DNA from: Aurantiacibacter marinus
GTDB lineage: Bacteria; Pseudomonadota; Alphaproteobacteria; Sphingomonadales; Sphingomonadaceae
NCBI RefSeq assembly: GCF_001021555.1
Contig: NZ_LDCP01000004.1
Span: forward strand, 1 to 64,000
Direction of reading: 5' to 3'
Length of the DNA stretch: 64,000 nt
The notes under the pieces were generated by a model, which had not been told where the DNA came from, did no database searches, and saw nothing but the letters and a program-made list of their open reading frames with translations. Every line of letters starts with the position of its first letter. Positions within the stretch are counted from its first letter, which is position 1. The position numbers were made by a program, and so were the translations under genes. This document shows positions 18,334 through 26,608 of this stretch, one piece after another.

Positions 18334-19056
18334 TTGAGAATAGCAATTGCAGACGACGACCGCGAAGTTCTCCAGCAACTTTCTTCCTATCTGGAAAAGG
18401 CAGGTTACCTGTTCGATAGCTTTCGAAATGGAAAAGACCTGCAGATCGCTCTGCGGCGCGAAACCTATGATGTGGTGCTCGTAGACTGGAACATGCCTGG
18501 CGCGACCGGGCTTGAGGTCGTGGCCTGGGGCACCGAAAATCTTGAACGCCCCCCTGCTTTCATCCTGATCACGAGCCGGTCAGACAAGGCCGATGTTGTC
18601 GCCGGTCTGGAAAAAGGCGCCAGCGATTATATCGTCAAGCCAGAAAGCGAAGAGGTGATTATTGCGCGCATAGAGGCAGCGGCGCGCCGTAATGCCAGCC
18701 CCGCACAGCCCGAACGTTACCAGAGCTTCGGCCAGTATCGCGTCGATCGTCTTAACGAGGCGATCGAGCGTAACGGCGAACCGATCAAGCTGACTGCCAA
18801 GGAATTCAAAGTGGCCGCGCTGTTTTTCGAAAATCTGAACCGGCCGCTTTCGCGCAGCTACATCTTCTCGCAAATCTGGGGCAATATCGGGGATATCACC
18901 ACCCGTACGCTCGACATGCATGTCTCTCGCGTGCGTTCAAAGCTGGAATTGCGCCCGCACAATGGCTTTGCCATTCAAACCGTCTTCGGTTTCGGCTATC
19001 GCATGGATGCGTTTTTCGAAGAGGCCGTAGAAAATGAGAAGGTTGCCGTGCAATAA
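18334..19056 (+). CDS. OmpR-family response regulator
   Basis: The 240-residue protein has a receiver domain with acidic pocket ADDD (residues 6-9), phosphoacceptor Asp51 in VLVDWNMPG, Thr/Ser in ILITSRS and Lys102 in YIVKPE. A winged-helix DNA-binding domain follows (LTAKEFKVAALFFENLNRPLS, TTRTLDMHVSRVRSKL, IQTVFGFGYRMD). The start must be TTG at 18334, because the receiver strand begins at once (RIAIADDD) and no ATG is available. The likely partner is the CHASE2 histidine kinase encoded convergently 560 bases away, with a lipoprotein gene between them. Confidence 0.88.
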   Translation: MRIAIADDDREVLQQLSSYLEKAGYLFDSFRNGKDLQIALRRETYDVVLVDWNMPGATGLEVVAWGTENLERPPAFILITSRSDKADVVAGLEKGASDYIVKPESEEVIIARIEAAARRNASPAQPERYQSFGQYRVDRLNEAIERNGEPIKLTAKEFKVAALFFENLNRPLSRSYIFSQIWGNIGDITTRTLDMHVSRVRSKLELRPHNGFAIQTVFGFGYRMDAFFEEAVENEKVAVQ

Positions 19057-19606
19057 ACCCTTGGGTTTCCTGAGAAGTCAGGTGCGCGGACCTGTATGTA
19101 CAGTAATCTTTGCCGCTGCGCTCTCCACCACTCTGGCAGCGTGTTCTGTAGCCACTCCGCCGCAGATCACATCTACGACAGGGCAATTACCACAGGGCCA
19201 ACCGGTACAGCTTGCACCATTTTCACAAGACGGATCACTACGCAGCATGTTTGGACAGATTCTGGCAGAAAAATTGCCCGGTCATTCCATTCTGCTGACC
19301 GATACTGCGCCAGTTATCGCTGAATTCGCGATTTCTGCGCGCGATGCCGGCGGGGGTCTGGCTGATCCCGCTGCCTCAACCGGCGATACGGTCGCGTGGG
19401 AATCCCGGCCGCGCAATCGCGGCAGGTTTGACAATTGCGAAGCCCAGCGTCTGCGCGCCACGCTCCTTCTGGTAAGCCGTGTCGACGGCTCCGTCGTTTA
19501 TCGCGGCGTGGGCGAAAGTGAAACGTGCGCCGCTGGTGGTCAGGAAATGGCCGATCTGGCAGACATTCTTATCAGCGATGCGCATGGGGCCTTGTCCGCC
19601 GATTAG
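19034..19606 (+). CDS. Putative lipoprotein of the CHASE2/FecR signalling locus
   Basis: The 190-residue protein starts inside the last 23 bases of the response-regulator gene. It has a basic N-region, a hydrophobic stretch (VCTVIFAAALSTT) and lipobox LAAC, so it is probably a lipoprotein. A GTG at 19082 would give a shorter, more usual signal peptide. The rest is a soluble domain of about 150 residues with Cys in FDNCEAQ and ETCAAG that could form a disulfide. I do not recognise the family. The overlap suggests co-transcription with the regulator and a role in the same envelope-signalling pathway. Confidence 0.7.
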   Translation: MRRLPCNKPLGFLRSQVRGPVCTVIFAAALSTTLAACSVATPPQITSTTGQLPQGQPVQLAPFSQDGSLRSMFGQILAEKLPGHSILLTDTAPVIAEFAISARDAGGGLADPAASTGDTVAWESRPRNRGRFDNCEAQRLRATLLLVSRVDGSVVYRGVGESETCAAGGQEMADLADILISDAHGALSAD

Positions 19607-19619
19607 GACCAGATTCCGC

Positions 19620-21806
19620 CTATCGCTGGCGCGGTAACTGGATTGCGAAGCGTGTGCCCTGCCCCTCGCGGGACTCCACACTGATTGTACCACCATGCTT
19701 GTCTACAACGCGTTTTACAAAGGTCAGCCCAAGTCCAACACTTGGCCCCGCCTTTCGTTCATGCGCACCAAAGCGAGCAAAGGGGCTGGCAAGCCGTTCC
19801 GGCGGCAGGCCCGGCCCTTCATCCGCGACAGCCAGCACGAAATGCCCAGGTGAGGTACCTTCCAGCGCAATTCGCACAGTGCTGTTTTCAGGGCCGAACT
19901 TGATCGCATTCCCGATCAGATTGTCGAGCAGCCGCGCGACGAGGGACGCATCCACTTCGGCAAACAGCGGATCGTCTGGCAAATCCGGTTGCACCACAAT
20001 GCGCTTGCCCCGCGCTGCAGTATAGGCACGGTCGCAGGCCTCTTCTACCAAGGCAACGCAATCCGTATCCTCAAATTCCAGCTCGGCTTCATCCAACCTT
20101 GCAAGTTGCACGAAATCGTCGGCAAGCTTGAGAGTCCGCTCGGCCTGCAAACGGATCCGCAAGGCCACATCGTCCCCGCGCCCCTTCTCGGGTGAAATCG
20201 CCGGGAGCGACGCCACTCGCTTCGACAAACCGATGATCGCCACTTGCGGCGTGCGCATATCGTGAGAAAGAAACTCGAGCATCTCGCGCCGCTCTTCCTC
20301 GCGGCGGCGACTTTCGGAGATATCGCGCAAGGCCATGATCTCTCCGCTCTTTCCGTCATCTTCCAGTTCAAAATCTGCGCGGGCAACAAGAAATGTCCGG
20401 CCATCTGCAAAGATTATTTCGCGCCGCTCATCATCATGTGTCGCCCTGCTTTCAATTAGCAAGTCGCCAAGCGGCCCCGGCTGATCTTCACTAAAGCCGG
20501 GAAACAGGGCTTGCGCCTTGCCGTTGGCCATCACGACATCACCTTCGCGGCCAAGCACCAGAATCGCATCTGGCGCGGCCTCGATCACCTTGCCGAGAAA
20601 TGCGAAGCTGCGGCTTACGTGACTGACAAGCCGGCGCATCCGGGCAACTTGCCGCGCGATCTGATCAAAACCTTCGACGTCGGCGCGCTTCGCCCCGTCT
20701 GCACGCAGAAACGCGGCCTCTTCTTCCAGATATGCGCTTACCGACGTGAGCCGCCGCCAGCTCCAGAAGGGATAGGCAAGGGCAATGGTGAGCAGCGCAA
20801 CGCCCGGTGAGATCCATATCCCTATGAGCGGAACAAGCGCAATTGCCAGCCCGGCAACTGCCACAGCGATCACCAGCGTCGCAACCAGGCCGGCGCGTGG
20901 CGACATCTTCCAGAAAACCAGAAATTGCAGAAGCAGTGCGATCCCGGCCAGCAGACCGGACCAGAAAGGCCGCCAGTCATTCACCAGTCCGCCGCTGCGC
21001 AGGGCATCATACAGATTGGCCTGTGTCTCCACGCCCGGCATTACGGCCACTTCCCCCGCGCCGACCGAATAGCGATCGCCCATGCCCTGGGCTGTCGCAC
21101 CGATCACCACAACCTTGCCGCGCAGGAATTCATCTGGAACCGTGCCGGCAATCACTTCGGACGCGGAAATCTGCGAATAGCTTCCGGCCGGATGGAAGGA
21201 CAATACCGGGCGGATGGGCCATTCCCGATCACCCAGTCCTGCCATACGCGCAGCAGACAGGGCGAACTGCGGATATGACGCCCCTGCCATCTCGACCTCA
21301 AGGTCGAACCGTCGCAAGACGCCATCGGCATCGGGTATGATCCCGACATGGCCCAGCGCGGCTGCGTTTTCGCGGAGCACAGGTATCGGAAACGCTGGAA
21401 CAGTGCCGCCCACAGAATTGGGCCGCGGGGCGAAACTGTGCGGCAAGGCAATTCTGCCATGCCGCGCAATCGCCGCCGCCAGCGCTTCATCATCGGCGGG
21501 TGAGGAAGATTCCAAGAACAGCACGTCGAACAGTACAGGTCCGCTCTGAGCGTCCGCCAACCGGTCGATCAGCCGGGCATGATAAGATCGCGGCCACGGC
21601 CAGGCACCAAGCTTTACCAGACTTGGATCATCAATACCGACAATGACGACATTCTCCGAAGGAGCAGCGCGCGCCAGTGCCGCTGCACGGTCGAGCATGC
21701 GAGCATCAAGCCGGTTGGTTATTTCTCCACGCGCTGCAAGAAATGCCAAAGCGATGCCGAGCGCAAGCAGCACGAACCATTCAGTAAATAGCCTGCGGAC
21801 GACCAT
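19620..21806 (-). CDS. CHASE2-domain sensor histidine kinase
   Basis: The protein has 728 residues. Helix 1 (about 9-25) is followed by an extracytoplasmic CHASE2 domain (about 30-275, with VVIVGIDDPSLVKLGAWPWPRSYHARLID and GKVVVIGATAQGMGD). Three membrane helices follow (about 281-345), then a linker coiled coil, a PAS-like domain (about 405-500), and a kinase core with phosphoacceptor His515 in LEFLSHDMRTP. The ATP lid carries DNLIGNAIKFGPE, DEGPGLPPERLASPF and GLGLTFVKRVVDKHGG. CHASE2 sensors often sit next to FecR-like genes, as here. It would phosphorylate the convergently encoded OmpR-type regulator. Confidence 0.92.
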   Translation of the reverse strand: MVVRRLFTEWFVLLALGIALAFLAARGEITNRLDARMLDRAAALARAAPSENVVIVGIDDPSLVKLGAWPWPRSYHARLIDRLADAQSGPVLFDVLFLESSSPADDEALAAAIARHGRIALPHSFAPRPNSVGGTVPAFPIPVLRENAAALGHVGIIPDADGVLRRFDLEVEMAGASYPQFALSAARMAGLGDREWPIRPVLSFHPAGSYSQISASEVIAGTVPDEFLRGKVVVIGATAQGMGDRYSVGAGEVAVMPGVETQANLYDALRSGGLVNDWRPFWSGLLAGIALLLQFLVFWKMSPRAGLVATLVIAVAVAGLAIALVPLIGIWISPGVALLTIALAYPFWSWRRLTSVSAYLEEEAAFLRADGAKRADVEGFDQIARQVARMRRLVSHVSRSFAFLGKVIEAAPDAILVLGREGDVVMANGKAQALFPGFSEDQPGPLGDLLIESRATHDDERREIIFADGRTFLVARADFELEDDGKSGEIMALRDISESRRREEERREMLEFLSHDMRTPQVAIIGLSKRVASLPAISPEKGRGDDVALRIRLQAERTLKLADDFVQLARLDEAELEFEDTDCVALVEEACDRAYTAARGKRIVVQPDLPDDPLFAEVDASLVARLLDNLIGNAIKFGPENSTVRIALEGTSPGHFVLAVADEGPGLPPERLASPFARFGAHERKAGPSVGLGLTFVKRVVDKHGGTISVESREGQGTRFAIQLPRQR

Positions 21807-21820
21807 CGGTGTGCTGTCCT

Positions 21821-21904
21821 AATCTTGGGCCTAATCTTGGGCCGAATCTTGGGCCGAATCTTGGGCCGAATCTTGGGCCTAGTCTCTGGTCTAGTCTTCG
21901 GCTC
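21821..21904. repeat. 12-bp tandem repeat between the FecR-like and CHASE2 kinase genes
   Basis: Units of AATCTTGGGCC(T/G) run at 21821, 21833, 21845, 21857 and 21869, nearly identical, then two diverged units at 21881 and 21893. The array fills most of the 150-base gap. On the minus strand it keeps an open frame (21781-21996, 71 codons) that would encode repeated GPRF/GPRL and overlaps both neighbouring genes. There is no good ribosome-binding site for it, so I list it as a repeat rather than a gene. Confidence 0.85.
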
Positions 21905-21956
21905 GTGCTTGGGATGAATTTTGGCGGTATGTTGAGTTTTTTTGTGGGGCCGCGAC

Positions 21957-23276
21957 TTACTCTTCTGAAACGATAAGGCTCTGTTCCGGTCCCCACACTT
22001 TCAACAATCCGTCTTCGGCATCGGCCTGGATCGCTGCTATACGCCAGACGTAAGTACCCGGTTCAAGGCCGGTAACAACCGTGGCGCTGCCGGGCAGTGC
22101 GATTTCATCATACAGCGGCGTACCCGCTGCGCCCTGCTGCCACAGCTGGAAGGCAAAATATGTAATGCCCTCTCCCTGCGGCAACCATGCAAAGCGGAAG
22201 CCATCGGCAATGGGTGACGCTTCGACAGCTGCCTGGGCGCCAAGGCGCTTGCGCCGGAAGGAAAAGGTGTCCGAAAGGCCTTCGATGCCGTTGCTTGAAA
22301 TCGGGCGGGAACGGATGAAATAGCGTCCGTCCGGAAGTCCTTCGAAAGTGGCGATGCCGTCTCCGCTCACATCCTGCGCGATCATTTCAAGGAAGCCCGC
22401 ATCGCGCGCGATCTGGGTACGAGCGCCCATCGCACCTTCAGGCGGCGACAAGGCAAACGATACGATTTCTTCAGTCTGGATGGCCCCCGGCTCCGTGATC
22501 GTCACGGCAGGAAGTAGTTGCTCGAGCCCGCCGATGCCCGCTGATGTCACTGCCACGCCAAAACCTTGACTGGCAAGTTGCGCGGAAGTCTCGGTTTCGA
22601 CCGAAACAGTGCCTTCGACAATTTCGCTGATGCTGCGTCCGGTCGTTTCGTCATAGGCGACACGGTATTGCGTGCCGCGCACAGCCGTTACCGCGACCGG
22701 GGTACTTGTCCGAAATCGCTCTTCTTCCCGGAGAACCGGTGCCTGGACAGCACCGCGCCCGCCAAGGATACGGAATTCTATGTCGCGCAGGTCGCGCAGA
22801 CGATAAATCCTGGCGCGTTCGAGGCGCGCGTGGGAATTGGAAGGCAATGCAACAGTCGCTCCATCCGCGGACTGAAACGAAACGAAGCCGTTCATTCCCG
22901 TACGGATCACCGATCCCTCTTGCACAGACATGCCAACCTGCGGCGCCGATCCATCGATATTCACCGGTCCGGAAAAACTCCGCACAACCAGCCCGGCATT
23001 GCGCCACGCGAGCATGTCGCGCGGCAAGCGGATGACTGTGCCAACAGGAATACGGTTAGGGTTGGTTATGCCGTTGATGCGCGCGATCGCAGCGATACTG
23101 TCGCCGCCGCTCAAGAAGCGATTGTCGATGGAATACAGAGTGTCCCCCCTGACCATGCGATAGGTGACAACGCTATTTGCCGATTGCGCATGGGCCGCCT
23201 GCGGCACAGTCATGGCAAGCAGCAGCAGGCAAGCGATCGAAAATCGCCAGAAACCCGCATTATCCATCATCCGCAT
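21957..23276 (-). CDS. Periplasmic LysM/FecR-domain protein
   Basis: The protein has 439 residues with a signal peptide ending PQAAHAQS (about residue 31). A LysM-like peptidoglycan-binding domain follows (about 34-88, TYRMVRGDTLYSIDNRFLSG). Then comes a FecR domain (about 98-200, with GSVIRTGMNGFVSFQSADG, VTAVRGTQYRVAYDE and EGTVSVE), and a C-terminal part that looks like fibronectin-III folds (IRSRPISSNGIEGLSD, LEPGTYVWRIAAIQAD). It is upstream of and parallel to the CHASE2 kinase. A cell-wall-attached periplasmic sensor or scaffold for that kinase is a reasonable inference, not shown. Confidence 0.88.
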   Translation of the reverse strand: MRMMDNAGFWRFSIACLLLLAMTVPQAAHAQSANSVVTYRMVRGDTLYSIDNRFLSGGDSIAAIARINGITNPNRIPVGTVIRLPRDMLAWRNAGLVVRSFSGPVNIDGSAPQVGMSVQEGSVIRTGMNGFVSFQSADGATVALPSNSHARLERARIYRLRDLRDIEFRILGGRGAVQAPVLREEERFRTSTPVAVTAVRGTQYRVAYDETTGRSISEIVEGTVSVETETSAQLASQGFGVAVTSAGIGGLEQLLPAVTITEPGAIQTEEIVSFALSPPEGAMGARTQIARDAGFLEMIAQDVSGDGIATFEGLPDGRYFIRSRPISSNGIEGLSDTFSFRRKRLGAQAAVEASPIADGFRFAWLPQGEGITYFAFQLWQQGAAGTPLYDEIALPGSATVVTGLEPGTYVWRIAAIQADAEDGLLKVWGPEQSLIVSEE

Positions 23277-23565
23277 TTCCGAACCTTTCGCTTCAAGGCA
23301 AAGCTATGCCCTTTGTTCGCCCTTGCGCAAGCCTTGCAGAGGCGAACAGGTCTGTCCTCAAAAAAGTGCCGCGCCGGAGGCTTCGCTTTGCCCCCAGCGG
23401 CTCACCTTTGGGCGATGCCATGAGAGCGAAGCGCTCCGACGCGAACAGGCATATCCAGCTTTCGCAAATTCCCCGCTGGCAGTTTCAGGTGCGACCCTGA
23501 AGGGCTCGGGCAGGGTTTCCTGCATGATGCCGTCAATCACCAGGGGGACTGGCGATTATCGGCAT
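23277..23565. other. Intergenic region rich in inverted repeats
   Basis: These 289 bases upstream of the FecR-like gene hold a 7-bp inverted repeat GTTCGCC/GGCGAAC (23315-23321 and 23341-23347) enclosing the palindrome CTTGCGCAAG (23322-23331), and a long hairpin at 23526-23566. Minus-strand ORFs here lack start signals and family features. The promoter of the LysM/FecR gene must lie in this stretch. Confidence 0.5.
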
Positions 23566-23566
23566 C
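23526..23566 (-). promoter_or_regulatory. Long imperfect hairpin at the end of the 54-codon gene
   Basis: GATGCCG (23526-23532) pairs with CGGCATC (23560-23566). Inside this, AATC pairs with GATT and CCAG with CTGG around a GGGGA loop. The stem begins at the last base of the small gene's stop codon on the minus strand. There is no T tract, so it could be a 3' stability element rather than a classical terminator. Confidence 0.5.
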
Positions 23567-23730
23567 TACTGGATAGAGGTCACCTCTTCAGATGATCCGG
23601 CGGCCTCTGCAGGACCGCTTGATAATGTGCCGGCGGCAAGAAAACATACGGCAGTTGCCATCGCGGCGAGAGCTACGCCGATTTGCTTCGTGATGGCGGA
23701 GCGTTTTCCGCCCGCTACAATACTTGCCAT
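23566..23730 (-). CDS. Small exported or membrane peptide (54 aa), unknown function
   Basis: This short gene encodes 54 residues starting MASIVAGGKRSAITKQ. A basic N-region, a hydrophobic core (IGVALAAMATAVCFLAAG) and an Ala-x-Ala site (GPAEA) form a good signal peptide. Cleavage there would leave only an 11-residue acidic peptide, AGSSEEVTSIQ. Alternatively it stays as a one-helix membrane protein. A strong ribosome-binding site (GGGGAG) lies seven bases before the ATG, which is the main reason to call it. It is downstream of the virB11-like gene by 140 bases, same strand. It has no lipobox, so it is not an obvious VirB7. Confidence 0.6.
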   Translation of the reverse strand: MASIVAGGKRSAITKQIGVALAAMATAVCFLAAGTLSSGPAEAAGSSEEVTSIQ

Positions 23731-23870
23731 TCTGCGTCTCCCCGGCGCGCATCGATGTTCGCAATTGCATTGTTAACACGAACACACCGGGCCGCTCAGT
23801 AAACATTTGTAAAAATGGTGCGCCTGTATGGCTGCCTTGATTAACCAGGTTCAGGCCCGTCCAGGCGCAT

Positions 23871-24845
23871 TCAGGCGCGTTCGGCCAGCATCACTTGAGA
23901 CACGCTGCGGCGTCCGTTTTCCCGCGATAATTGTACGAATACGTCAACGCTTTCGCGAACGTAATGGCGCACATCATCGCGGCCCAGGCGAGAGCCTGCC
24001 TGCAGCACCAAAAGTACCAGCTGCTCGATAGCGCGCGTGGGGGTATCCGCGTGGATCGTGGTCATAGAGCCAGGGTGGCCGGTATTGACGGCGCGCAGGA
24101 AGGTGAAAGCTTCTGCCCCGCGCAATTCGCCAAGAATTATGCGATCAGGTCGCAGTCGCAGAGCCGCGATCAGCAGATCTTCTGCCGACACATCCGCCTC
24201 GCTCATCGCGCCGCGCGCCGCGATCAGGCCGACAGCATTTTCATGCCGCAGTTTGAGTTCTTCTGTATCCTCGATCAGGACCAGCCGTTCCTCTGCCGGT
24301 ATCTCTGCCAGGAGCGCGTTGAGAAATGTGGTCTTGCCGGACGACGTACCGCCGGAAACAAGAATATTGCGGCGTGCGCGAACCGCCTCTTTCAGCACAG
24401 CCGGTGCCTCATCGGGGCCGACCATGCGATTGGTAATGCAGCTTTCCAACGATGCCTTTCCCGGTGCCAGTCCTTCAAAAGCGCCAGCTTCTCCCCATTG
24501 ATCGAGCGATAGATCAGGCGACACATGTTTGCGGATGGCAATCACATGCCCGCCCCGCGTTGCTGGCGGCCCGACAACCTGCACGCGGCTACCATCGGGC
24601 AGAGACGCAGCAAGCAAGGGCTGCGCGCGGCTAACACCTTGTGCAGAATGGGCTGCGACCTGACGCGCCAGACGGCCCAATGTCGCCTCGTCCAGCCCCT
24701 CCACGGCCTCTCGCGAGATACCGCCACCCAGCGTTTCAAACCAGATTTCGTTCGCGCGGTTTATCCAGATGTCGGTAATGTCCGCACGGCCCAGCCACGG
24801 TGCCAGCGGTGCAAGAAAACTGTCGAGATAATATCCGGCTTCCAC
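23871..24845 (-). CDS. virB11: VirB11-type secretion ATPase
   Basis: The 324-residue hexameric ATPase shows Walker A SGGTSSGKTT (about 164-173), the Asp box LVLIEDTEEL, Walker B-like RPDRIILGELRGAEAF and the His box TGHPGSMTTIHADTPTRAIEQ, in the order of VirB11/TrbB. The N-terminal domain has ADITDIWINRANEIWFE. VirB11 drives pilus assembly and substrate transfer at the cytoplasmic face of a type IV secretion system. It is the last virB gene, six bases after virB10. Three 10-bp repeats of GCGCCTGAAT type run across its stop codon. Confidence 0.94.
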   Translation of the reverse strand: MEAGYYLDSFLAPLAPWLGRADITDIWINRANEIWFETLGGGISREAVEGLDEATLGRLARQVAAHSAQGVSRAQPLLAASLPDGSRVQVVGPPATRGGHVIAIRKHVSPDLSLDQWGEAGAFEGLAPGKASLESCITNRMVGPDEAPAVLKEAVRARRNILVSGGTSSGKTTFLNALLAEIPAEERLVLIEDTEELKLRHENAVGLIAARGAMSEADVSAEDLLIAALRLRPDRIILGELRGAEAFTFLRAVNTGHPGSMTTIHADTPTRAIEQLVLLVLQAGSRLGRDDVRHYVRESVDVFVQLSRENGRRSVSQVMLAERA

Positions 24846-24851
24846 GCCAAA

Positions 24852-25895
24852 TCAGCTTTCTACGGTCGAAAAATCAAGATCGCGCGCGACATGTACCGAA
24901 ACGCTTGTCCCATGGTCTATCTCCAGCACCGGGCGCGGTTGCTGGGAATTGCCGCCTTGCACCACATTCTGTGTACTGCCCGGAAGGGCAAGAATTGTAC
25001 CTCCGTCGGAGGCCGAGCCAACTGCCACACCGACGCCAATATCCAGCACGGTCTGGAGCAGCGCGCCGCCAAAGCGCGCCCAAAAGCGCGAATTGACATC
25101 GCCTTCAACACCGCCTCGGCCCAGTGGATCGGATGCAGGGCTATCAAGTGCGATGCTCACCCCATCGGGGCGCAGAAGCCGCGTCCATGTTATCAACGCG
25201 CGGCGTTCTCCCGGGCTGATGCCAGCATCATATTCGCCAAACAATCTACTGCCGCGCGGCACCAGAACACGGGTGCCATCAAAAGAGTGAACGTCGCGCT
25301 GCACAAGTGCGCGCACGCGGCCGGGCCGGGTGGAATCGAAGGCGGTTTCCAGCACGGCGGGAATGATCGTGCCCTGCGTGACGGTGAAGGATGGATTGCG
25401 CAGCCTGCTTGCCAGAACACGGTTCGCATCATCGCGTTGCAGTGCCTGCGGCTCCGCACTGCCGGTTTGCTGCGCTCGATCGAAGATGACACTGGGTATA
25501 GGCGGCTGGTCGGCGAACGGCGAGCGCGGCGGATCGTTGAACACAGGCGGAGGAGACGGCTGCGGCGGTGCGACAGGCGGCGAATAGAATGTTTGCTGTG
25601 TCGGCGCGGGCATTGGTGGCGGCGCGCCCTCCACTTCGCCAATATCAACTGGAAGCACCCGCGCCCGCTCTGGCAAGGATAGCGGCTGCGGAGACGTGAT
25701 CTGGCCCGCCCCGTTATCGGTCGCAAAGGTCGTGGGGGCGCTGGCAGTCTCTCGCGCCGCATTCAGCGCGGTAAAAAGCCAAACGCCGCCAACCAGCAGA
25801 ATCGCGATGAAGGCATAGAGCCCGTAATTGCTTGGCGGCGCAGTCCGCACGACCGGACGGCCGCCATCCTCTGGAAGATCTGCTTTTTCGCTCAT
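24852..25895 (-). CDS. virB10: VirB10-type secretion protein
   Basis: The protein has 347 residues: a short cytoplasmic part, one inner-membrane helix (about 27-46, YAFIAILLVGGVWLFTALN), a Pro-rich periplasmic linker (about 75-135) and the TrbI/VirB10 core. The core contains GTIIPAVLETAFDSTRPG, VRALVQRDVHSFDGTRVLVPRGSRLFGEYD and ERRALITWTRLLRPDG. VirB10 spans both membranes and senses ATP use by the inner ATPases. Its start overlaps the virB9 stop (ATGA). C-terminal signs match the family (LDIGVGVAVGSASDGGT). Confidence 0.94.
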   Translation of the reverse strand: MSEKADLPEDGGRPVVRTAPPSNYGLYAFIAILLVGGVWLFTALNAARETASAPTTFATDNGAGQITSPQPLSLPERARVLPVDIGEVEGAPPPMPAPTQQTFYSPPVAPPQPSPPPVFNDPPRSPFADQPPIPSVIFDRAQQTGSAEPQALQRDDANRVLASRLRNPSFTVTQGTIIPAVLETAFDSTRPGRVRALVQRDVHSFDGTRVLVPRGSRLFGEYDAGISPGERRALITWTRLLRPDGVSIALDSPASDPLGRGGVEGDVNSRFWARFGGALLQTVLDIGVGVAVGSASDGGTILALPGSTQNVVQGGNSQQPRPVLEIDHGTSVSVHVARDLDFSTVES

Positions 25896-26608
25896 CCTTC
25901 GCCATCCGGCCGACTGTTTCGGCGGGCACGAACCCGCTCCTCATCAAGGCGGAAGACCAATTCCGAATAGACCCGGTCGATCACGAAAACATCGCCCCGC
26001 ATATGCCCGTTGACCATTTCCTCATCCCCTGTCTGCCCGATCGCAAAAACGGCTGGCAGGGCCTGATCGGGATCATAGGTGATGTAGGTTCGCATGCCGT
26101 CATCCCGCACCGATTGCGGGCGCACTTCGCTGTCGCCGCGCAAATTGTATGACCAGTTCGCGCTGCTGACCGCCTGAGTATCGGCAGACACGGAGCGAAC
26201 AGCCACGGGTGTGCTGCCATAAGTGAAACGCACCAAATACGCTGCTGTCAGCCCCTCCCCGGTACGCACGGTAAAGGGATAGCTGCGGCGGTCTGTATCC
26301 ACCATCATGGTGCCCGCAATATCGGCTCCATTGGGAAGCAGCAGCAGGCTATTGCCTTCAGGCGAGACCCGCACGTCGAAATCTGCGGGATTGCTCAATG
26401 TCACACGCTCGATCCGCTCGCCTGTCTCAAGCATAACCGTCACCCCGGTAGACGGCATGACGGTAAGCAGCACATCCAGCCCGTCTTCCCATTGCACGGT
26501 CTGCAGGCGCGGATTATCCAGCTCCAGATTGGGCACGACCTGCGCCGTTGCTGCTGGGCTGGCTGCCGGAACGACCGCGAGTGCAAGTGTCAGGGCGAGC
26601 AGGCGCAT
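25892..26608 (-). CDS. virB9: VirB9-type secretion protein
   Basis: The 238-residue periplasmic/outer-membrane protein has a signal peptide (RLLALTLALAVVPAASPAATAQ) followed by the CagX/VirB9 domain: NPRLQTVQWEDGLDVLLTVMPSTG, RSYPFTVRTGEG, WSYNLRGDSEVRPQSVRDDGMRTYITYDPDQALPAVF. VirB9 forms the outer-membrane core ring with VirB10 and VirB7. I chose ATG 26608, which overlaps the virB8 stop as TGATG; the same frame is open much farther upstream but that part is antisense-like to virB8 and has no signal peptide. Confidence 0.93.
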   Translation of the reverse strand: MRLLALTLALAVVPAASPAATAQVVPNLELDNPRLQTVQWEDGLDVLLTVMPSTGVTVMLETGERIERVTLSNPADFDVRVSPEGNSLLLLPNGADIAGTMMVDTDRRSYPFTVRTGEGLTAAYLVRFTYGSTPVAVRSVSADTQAVSSANWSYNLRGDSEVRPQSVRDDGMRTYITYDPDQALPAVFAIGQTGDEEMVNGHMRGDVFVIDRVYSELVFRLDEERVRARRNSRPDGEG

